Assembly: GCA_937863415.1 (NCBI GenBank)
Contig: CALMFC010000005.1
Span: 1-64,000 of the forward strand
Source: an uncultured bacterium
GTDB lineage: Bacteria; Patescibacteriota; Saccharimonadia; Saccharimonadales; Saccharimonadaceae
DNA length: 64,000 bases
Direction: 5' to 3'
Part shown: in pieces, positions 59,753-64,000 of the stretch
Numbering within the stretch: the stretch's first letter is position 1
How the letters are laid out: the number at the start of each line of letters is the position of its first letter
Notes under the pieces: model-generated
Seen by the model: only the letters and a program-made list of their open reading frames with translations
The model's database searches: none
What the model was told of the DNA's origin: nothing
Program-made: the position numbers and the translations under genes

Positions 59753-60673
59753 CTATTTTATCAGTTCTACCGTGAAATTACGAGAAGTGAACTTAACTTT
59801 AACACCCGAACCAGCCTGAAACGTCGTTCCAGCTTTGGCGGTTTTGATTGCAACTGCCAAACGCGACAGCTGTGGCCTAGTTAATTGACCATTTGTTACA
59901 TAACGTAAACACTCAATTTCGGTCAACGGGTCAAGGTGTGTAAAAAAGTATCGACTGTTTAACTTTTCATTATCCAAAATTACTTTTAGTTCACTTTCTA
60001 TTAGTTTTTTAAGGTGTTTTTGTGTCGACCATAAGGCGAGCAACTGCCGTTTGTCGTCATCGCTTAGTTTTGAAGTTTTACGTCTAATCCGATTTCGTAA
60101 ATATGCATCGCTAGCATTTGTGCTGTCTTCATGCCATTTTAGGGCGTTAGTTTTAGCGTAATCCAAAATCTCGGACTTGGTCATATTAGTTAGAGGACGG
60201 ATAATATCAGAATCAAGCACCGCTAATCCCCGCCAACCAGTCCCACGCATCAAATTAATTGCGATGGTCTCGATAACATCGTCGGCATGGTGTGCGGTCA
60301 CAATCTGTGCGTCGTGTTTTTTGGCAACTGAACGCAGGAATTTGTATCGCCTGGAACGAGCTAGGTCTTCACTCGCCTTTTCGCCTAATTCCTCGCGCCT
60401 TGTTTCAAACCCTAAACCATATTTAGACGTCAAATCTTGCACAAACTCGGCGTCCTCGGCCGAATCAGACCGAATTCCGTGATCAAAATGCGCCACTGTT
60501 ATTTGGGGGTTGGGGGTTGGGAAATGGGGGTTGGGAAAAGGAAAAGGGGAAATAGGGGTTGGGGGTTTGGGATTCGCAAGCATATCTAATAAAACGACCG
60601 AATCAACGCCCCCACTAACTGCAACAATATATCGTCCGGACTCTAGCATCACCCGATCTGCTTGTTGATCCAT
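59753..60673 (-). CDS. tilS: tRNA-Ile lysidine synthase TilS, with low-complexity insertion
   Basis: 306 residues. PP-loop RYIVAVSGGVDSVVLLDML near residue 15, ITVAHFDHGIRSDSAED, VTAHHADDVIETIAINLMRGTGWRGL and RPLTNMTKSEI are family blocks. It makes lysidine at position 34 of the CAU-anticodon tRNA-Ile. Between the PP-loop and the next strand lies a ~22-residue Pro/Phe/Asn-rich insert (PKPPTPISPFPFPNPHFPTP) coded by a repetitive tract at 60505-60571. It is in frame, so the gene is probably active. ATG 60673 or 60685; both lie inside the upstream 57-aa gene. Confidence 0.93.
   Translation of the reverse strand: MDQQADRVMLESGRYIVAVSGGVDSVVLLDMLANPKPPTPISPFPFPNPHFPTPNPQITVAHFDHGIRSDSAEDAEFVQDLTSKYGLGFETRREELGEKASEDLARSRRYKFLRSVAKKHDAQIVTAHHADDVIETIAINLMRGTGWRGLAVLDSDIIRPLTNMTKSEILDYAKTNALKWHEDSTNASDAYLRNRIRRKTSKLSDDDKRQLLALWSTQKHLKKLIESELKVILDNEKLNSRYFFTHLDPLTEIECLRYVTNGQLTRPQLSRLAVAIKTAKAGTTFQAGSGVKVKFTSRNFTVELIK
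60505..60571 (+). repeat. G-rich repetitive tract inside tilS
   Basis: On the plus strand nine runs of three to five G (GGGGGTTGGGGGTTGGGAAA and similar) occur within 67 bp, enough for a G-quadruplex on the tilS template strand. Units vary around GGGGGTT / GGGAAA. It codes the Pro-rich insert of TilS. Confidence 0.8.
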
Positions 60674-60822
60674 ACACCTACCCAAATTCCAAATAGCGCT
60701 CCAACCGTACCGATTAAAATACTTGAAACACTTAACAAATCTTTATCACCCCATAAATATGGAACATAACCACCCAAGATACCAAAGATAGTTGCCGAAA
60801 CTATAATAATCGTTTTTTTCAT
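60649..60822 (-). CDS. 57-aa two-helix membrane protein
   Basis: 57 residues: MKKTIIIVSATIFGILGGYV, a short loop PYLWGDKDLL, and a second helix SILIGTVGALFGIWVGVWIN, ending KQIG. This AtpI-like topology (two helices, GxxxGxxxG in the second) is common in small membrane proteins; no function assigned. TATAAT ends 7 nt before ATG 60822 and its 3' end overlaps tilS by 25 bp, so the two are coupled. Confidence 0.7.
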   Translation of the reverse strand: MKKTIIIVSATIFGILGGYVPYLWGDKDLLSVSSILIGTVGALFGIWVGVWINKQIG

Positions 60823-60845
60823 TCATTCTATTATAACCCCTAACC

Positions 60846-62078
60846 CTATAAGTATCTGGTGCTACCGAATGGAACTTTTTGTTTGACATAAATCCCAGTA
60901 CCTAATGTGTCAGCCGAATGGATTGTCCGATCGCCAAACCGTTTGTTTATTTCGTCGATCGCATCGGTCGTGCGGCGTTCGCGAACTATTTGGTCATTAA
61001 ATAAACTCAGTTGATTAATTTCAAGGTCTTGCAACTCGTAGCAGTGCACACCAATCTCGCGGATGTGGTCTGGCGCATCCAAGAATAGTTGTCGAACCAA
61101 CGCAAAAATCGTTTGGTCACTATAAAACGGCAACGTCGCCATGAAACTAGCGTGCCAAACTCCACGCTCATAAGTCTTGGCGTAGACATAAACCCCTCGC
61201 GCCGATTTACCCTGTGCTCGCATTCGGCTACCGACTGATTCGCATAAATGGTGCAGGCGTTTGATGATTTGATCGTGTGTCAGATTAAAACTATCCAGTA
61301 CGTATTGCCTACCAACTCGCTTCATCTCGTACGACACGTCATCGACCTCGTACCCACGCAGACGCTGATGCCACCACTGACCAACTACACTTTTGAAAAC
61401 TACTTTTTGCAAAGTCGCAACGTCAGCGTCTAGGAACTGCAGTGGCGTATAAATGCCAACCGAATTAAGGCGCGCTTCGTTACGCTCGGCTATGCCAGTT
61501 AAGTCAGTTAGTTTCAGGTCGGCGAAAGTCGAACGGAGATTGCCGTGATTAATCTCATCTAGCCCATCAGGCTTATGTAGTCCAGCCGCAGTTTTTGCCA
61601 GGAACCGATTAGTTCCAATCCCAACGTTACAGCGCATCCACACCCCGACTTCATCCCGTAGCCTTTGTTTAATTTCATGACCGATGCTTTCCATCGTCCG
61701 TCCGCGCGTGATAGCTGTTGATTCATTAAAGTCAATTATCCCCTCATCAATACTTTTCATAGTTACGTGCGACGAATAATCCGACATTATTCCAAGTAGT
61801 TTGTGGTAAACAAACCGATACTTGGCCGGGTCACTTTCGAGCGCCACTAACCCAGGCGCTAGTAATTTGGCGTCGCGTAGTTTCATGCCAACTTTGACTC
61901 CTAATGCTTTTGCCTCGTAGCTGGCAGTAACTAGTGAGGTATTGTCAGTCCGACGATTTACAATCGCTACTGGTCGACCACGCAATATAGGCCTAGATTG
62001 TTGCTCGACCGTCGCAAAACAACTATTCAAATCAATATGCATAATCAGTGGGCGAGTCTGGTTATAGTCATTATTCAT
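60846..62078 (-). CDS. dinB: Y-family DNA polymerase (DinB/UmuC-like)
   Basis: 410 residues. Palm motif IMHIDLNSCFATVEQQ (metal Asp), VTASYEAKALGVKVGMKL in the fingers, catalytic SIDEGIIDF, then a helix-hairpin-helix thumb (TDLTGIAERNEARLNSVGIYT) and a little-finger domain (GRQYVLDSFNLT to ELQDLEINQLSLF). It copies damaged DNA. The SIDEG motif keeps both acids. ATG 62078 is chosen because it overlaps the stop of the small upstream gene by 8 bp. Confidence 0.92.
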   Translation of the reverse strand: MNNDYNQTRPLIMHIDLNSCFATVEQQSRPILRGRPVAIVNRRTDNTSLVTASYEAKALGVKVGMKLRDAKLLAPGLVALESDPAKYRFVYHKLLGIMSDYSSHVTMKSIDEGIIDFNESTAITRGRTMESIGHEIKQRLRDEVGVWMRCNVGIGTNRFLAKTAAGLHKPDGLDEINHGNLRSTFADLKLTDLTGIAERNEARLNSVGIYTPLQFLDADVATLQKVVFKSVVGQWWHQRLRGYEVDDVSYEMKRVGRQYVLDSFNLTHDQIIKRLHHLCESVGSRMRAQGKSARGVYVYAKTYERGVWHASFMATLPFYSDQTIFALVRQLFLDAPDHIREIGVHCYELQDLEINQLSLFNDQIVRERRTTDAIDEINKRFGDRTIHSADTLGTGIYVKQKVPFGSTRYL

Positions 62079-62337
62079 AATGATCAGCCTCACGCGTTAG
62101 GCGCCAAGTTAAATGTTCGGCGTCCAGTTCGATTCGATAATCAGCCTGGTTATCGGTTACATCAAAAACATGCACCATACGATTACCCTGCGTGGTCGGA
62201 TAGCGCAGACCAATCTCGGTTATCTCGACCTCTCGCCCATTTGGTCGCTTAAATTTCAGTGGTTTACATGGATTTAACCCGTCACTAAAAGTCGCAATCA
62301 CCTTGATTCGTTCATTCAAAAAAGTTTCGTCATTCAT
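62071..62337 (-). CDS. Small gene coupled to dinB, unknown
   Basis: 88 residues, beta-rich by eye (KPLKFKRPNGREVEITEIGLRYPTTQGNRMVHVFDVTDNQADYRIELDAEHLTWRL). No family named. It overlaps the start of dinB by 8 bp and so is translated with it. The position is like that of small polymerase partners in other translesion operons, but that is only analogy. No CxxC or HTH is present. Confidence 0.7.
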   Translation of the reverse strand: MNDETFLNERIKVIATFSDGLNPCKPLKFKRPNGREVEITEIGLRYPTTQGNRMVHVFDVTDNQADYRIELDAEHLTWRLTREADHYE

Positions 62338-62620
62338 TGTAGAATCCTCGATAAAGTTATTTCGAGAAACGTTTACAAATTGTTCGCCCGTTCCCGTAGC
62401 CCGTTTCGTAGCTACAAATCCGAAGACGATAATGAATGACCTTGCGTGAGGGACGCTTATTCGCCGTACGGCGAACAGTGAGTATCACGTGGTATATATC
62501 TAGTATACTCTAATCTAACCCTAGAAAAACCCCTGATTTCTTGCTACAATCATCACCGTACCTAGAAACACGATTCGACAAACCAAGCTTTAGCTGTTTG
62601 CCGAAGCAAAGTGAATTCCG
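62338..62620. other. Upstream region of the dinB unit
   Basis: No gene seen. It contains a perfect palindrome TTCGCCGTACGGCGAA (about 62460-62475), a GTATACT/AGTATAC-like AT stretch near 62500, and CGAACAATTTG...GTTTC on the minus strand just ahead of the 88-aa gene, loosely like a Gram-positive SOS box but not convincing. Confidence 0.3.
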
Positions 62621-62624
62621 ACGA

Positions 62625-62703
62625 GGTAGTGTAGCTCAGTTGGCCCAGCCGAAGGCGATAAATAAAATCGCGAGACGCTCTAACCAACTGCCCATATACT
62701 GCC
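62625..62703 (+). repeat. tRNA-Met 5' fragment with inverted copy
   Basis: GGTAGTGTAGCTCAGTTGG (62625-62643) copies the 5' end of tRNA-Met up to the D-loop. After ~35 nt an antisense copy follows (CTCTAACCAACTGCCCATATACTGCC split across 62678-62703), so the stretch folds back on itself. It is the 5' counterpart of the trailer modules. Confidence 0.7.
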
Positions 62704-62743
62704 AACTCCGCACCTTTCACACCTAAAACAATTTCATTTATAA

Positions 62744-62820
62744 GGTAGTGTAGCTCAGTTGGTTAGAGCGCGAGACTCATAAGCTCGAGGTCACAGGTTC
62801 AATTCCTGTCACTACTACCA
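62744..62820 (+). tRNA. tRNA-Met (CAT), elongator-like
   Basis: Acceptor GGTAGTG/CACTACT (G1·T72), D-loop AGTTGGTTA, anticodon loop CTCATAA (CAT), T-arm ACAGG-TTCAATT-CCTGT, encoded CCA. The GTAGCTCAGTTGGTTAGAGC and GGTCACAGGTTC blocks match elongator Met. A lysidine-type tRNA-Ile(CAT) is the alternative, and TilS is encoded nearby. Confidence 0.9.
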
Positions 62821-62857
62821 AATAAAAACGATCACCCTGCGTGATCATTTTTATTTG
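62821..62857 (+). terminator. Intrinsic terminator of tRNA-Met
   Basis: AAATAAAAACGATCA...TGATCATTTTTATTT, starting right at the CCA. Confidence 0.85.
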
Positions 62858-62870
62858 GTATTTGTTGCTG

Positions 62871-63112
62871 GATTGAGCCTGAGACTTTTTGCGAAGCAAA
62901 AATAGTCACATGGTCGCGTAGAGAATGAAGCGAAAAAGTGTTTACATTTTTGAGCGAATGAACGGAAGAGGCTTTAGCCGATATTCCTGTCACCTAAACT
63001 GAATCTGCAACACGCAAGTTTCTTGCCTTAAGTCACAGGTGAAAACTGTGCGTTTTCAAAGATGTTGTTTCGTGGTCTCGGAACATGACTAATTCTTGTC
63101 ATTATAACTAAA
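62871..63112 (+). repeat. Two tRNA-Met trailer modules (type 2 and type 1 inserts)
   Basis: Module a: antisense T-arm GGATTGAGCCTGAGAC (62871-62886), GACTTTTTGC/GCAAAAA hairpin, T-arm GTCACATGGT (62906-62915), type 2 insert ending GAGGCTTTAGCCGAT (62983), tRNA piece ATTCCTGTCACC. Module b: degenerate antisense TGAATCTGCAAC, T-arm GTCACAGGT (63032-63040), short type 1 insert GAAAACTGTGCGTTTTC to GGAACATGAC (63041-63089), degenerate 3' end TAATTCTTGTCA. Confidence 0.75.
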
Positions 63113-63191
63113 TACTTGCTCTACAGTCAGTAAAGTTGTATAATATCAAAGTTACTCAACCGAGTATCGCACCTCAATAGAACGGACTAAA

Positions 63192-63734
63192 ATGGCAACT
63201 CTACTAATCGTTGGATTGTCTTATGGCAAACGACGCAAAGAAAACGAGCCCAACCCAGTCAACCGTAAACTCGGACGAGAGTTAGTAGGTGTGATTGACG
63301 ACAAGGGGTGGCATAATCTGATCGTTGTGTCGCAGTGGGAAATTGCCCTGCAGACCAAGAAGGACGGATACGGCGCGCACGTCAATCTCGTAGTGGACGA
63401 AAGTTTCGCTAGCTACAAGAACAAGAAGCGTTACTTGGACAGCGAAGACGTCGTGAACGCAGCCATCAACTTCGTAAAAGATAAGGGCATAGGAATTGAC
63501 GGAGTAATTGTCGTCGCAAATCCATTCCTGCACCTGGCCGCTGTTCAAAAGCTGATTCGCTCTAAAGGTCTCAACGTCATCAAGTATCCAATCGAGAAAG
63601 TCGGCTTCGACAACAGCTCGGAGCAACTGCAGTGGTGGTGCAAGGGTCCCCTGCGCTTTATCACGTACGGAATCATCGTCAAACTCGGCGACATCCTTAA
63701 CCGGAACCTTCATGGCATCGGCGAAAAGGAGTAA
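63192..63734 (+). CDS. Hypothetical protein, DUF218/YdcF-like topology
   Basis: 180 residues, soluble. ATLLIVGLSYGKRRKE opens it, the middle has DSEDVVNAAINFVKDKGIGIDGVIVVANPFLHLAAVQKLIRSKGL, and the end has WWCKGPLRFITYGIIVKLGD. The order strand-helix-strand with a nucleotide-fold-like VIVVANPFH and a following W-rich segment recalls DUF218/YdcF proteins, but without their full motif. ATG 63192 follows a TATAAT (about 63138) by ~50 nt. Codons are somewhat GC-richer than in neighbouring genes. Confidence 0.6.
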   Translation: MATLLIVGLSYGKRRKENEPNPVNRKLGRELVGVIDDKGWHNLIVVSQWEIALQTKKDGYGAHVNLVVDESFASYKNKKRYLDSEDVVNAAINFVKDKGIGIDGVIVVANPFLHLAAVQKLIRSKGLNVIKYPIEKVGFDNSSEQLQWWCKGPLRFITYGIIVKLGDILNRNLHGIGEKE

Positions 63735-63754
63735 CCGCGCCCCTCAGGCTCCCT

Positions 63755-63790
63755 AAAACGGAAATGCCTTGGAGGGGCATTTTCTATGTC
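63755..63790 (+). terminator. Terminator of the 63192 gene
   Basis: AAATGCC-TTGGAG-GGGCATTT followed by TC, about 25 bp after the stop. Confidence 0.65.
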
Positions 63791-63802
63791 GTTTATAATT
63801 AA

Positions 63803-63832
63803 ATACCCCACCAGTCGTCGTTGCTGATGGGG
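63803..63832 (-). terminator. Hairpin after the 63847 gene
   Basis: CCCCACCAG-N9-CTGATGGGG, lying 3' of the small minus-strand gene; a TATTTAATT stretch follows. Confidence 0.5.
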
Positions 63833-63846
63833 GATGAGGTGGGGGA

Positions 63847-63996
63847 TTAATCCGGATTGGAATTGCTGTAGATTTTGCGCAGGTAATTGATTAGCTTGAT
63901 TAACCAATACGTCGCAAAAGATACGATCAAAAACCAAAATAGTGCAGCAGCAATTGGCAAAACCCACCATGATTCTACCGGCAAAGCTTCTGTCAT
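63847..63996 (-). CDS. 49-aa single-helix membrane protein
   Basis: 49 residues: MTEALPVESWWVLPIAAALF and WFLIVSFATYWLIKLINYL form one long membrane helix, with a basic/polar tail RKIYSNSNPD. Complete within the window (ATG 63996, TAA 63847). No family is recognised. A TATGAC only 5 nt from the edge leaves the promoter outside the window. Confidence 0.55.
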   Translation of the reverse strand: MTEALPVESWWVLPIAAALFWFLIVSFATYWLIKLINYLRKIYSNSNPD

Positions 63997-64000
63997 ATAG

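Noticed and set aside
62338-62420. LexA box upstream of the dinB unit
   Set aside because: The only candidate has one reasonable half (CGAAC) and a weak partner; not enough to call an operator.
1-64000. CRISPR array or cas genes
   Set aside because: No regularly spaced direct repeats with unique spacers and no Cas-like protein. The repeated elements found are tied to tRNA 3' ends and differ in spacing.
1-64000. Recoded UGA (code 25)
   Set aside because: Several core genes (murT, pilM, pilN) end in TGA at the expected length, and no in-frame TGA occurs in conserved domains.

Overview
This 64 kb window looks like chromosome of a Candidatus Saccharibacteria (TM7, CPR) organism. The reasons are gene content and style: a MurA-like enzyme with an N-terminal HTH domain, MurT/GatD, a minimal type IV pilus operon (pilB, C, M, N, O), a ComEC without its nuclease domain, a short TsaB, a surface lamin-tail protein and many small membrane proteins. 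TAA, TAG and TGA all end genes, so the code is standard, which argues against Gracilibacteria and Absconditabacteria. The phylum call is inference from family knowledge; no rRNA lies in the window.

Layout. 0.2-2.9 kb: murA, a basic small protein, tRNA-His and a cupin. 2.9-7.7 kb: tRNA-Gly followed by an accessory island of small secreted or membrane proteins, a frame-disrupted HAD gene and repeated tRNA-Gly 3' ends. 7.7-13.4 kb: small hypothetical genes, YdeI/OmdA, HXXEE, Nudix, two HAD phosphatases, a histidine phosphatase and tRNA-Arg. 13.4-18.8 kb: a membrane-anchored ClpC-like AAA+ protein, murT-gatD and a peroxiredoxin. 18.8-25.4 kb: a GT-C glycosyltransferase, OpgC, tRNA-Pro, an EEP nuclease, RNase Y, tsaB and tsaE. 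25.6-32.9 kb: type IV pilus operon. 32.9-38.8 kb: recX, recA, a pilin, a PH-domain protein and ruvCAB. 38.8-46.1 kb: lamin-tail surface protein, yebC, pseudopilin, comEC, tRNA-Lys, DUF192, rimK and a RimK-linked protease. 46.4-54.4 kb: an ATP-grasp protein, dnaJ, a six-hairpin glycosidase-like protein, dnaK, grpE, hrcA and an adenylate-kinase-like protein. 54.4-62.3 kb: lepA, murJ, ftsH, tilS, a 57-aa membrane protein and dinB with a small partner gene. 62.3-64 kb: tRNA-Met, a hypothetical gene and a 49-aa membrane protein.

How it works together. The pilus genes, the two pseudopilins and ComEC form a DNA-uptake and surface-attachment set, and recA, recX, ruvCAB and dinB handle recombination and repair. 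hrcA-grpE, dnaK and dnaJ are three separate units. Each carries a CIRCE operator laid over its -35 box, so HrcA should repress all three. Many genes have a TATACT or TATAAT -10 hexamer ending exactly 6-7 nt before the start codon and no Shine-Dalgarno, which predicts leaderless mRNAs.

The most unusual signal is at the tRNA genes. Five of the six (His, Gly, Arg, Pro, Met) are followed, beyond their terminators, by one or more modules built the same way: an antisense copy of that tRNA's T-arm, a hairpin, a sense T-arm strand, an insert, then a fresh copy of the tRNA 3' end, in most cases with CCA and its own terminator. tRNA-Lys has a decayed version. Two insert types recur at different tRNAs. 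The larger one keeps its ends (GAGA to GTGAC) and changes its hairpin arms in a compensating way. At tRNA-Gly, gene cargo lies between the modules. I read these as scars or parts of an undescribed tRNA-T-arm-targeting element. No recombinase gene is visible in the window.
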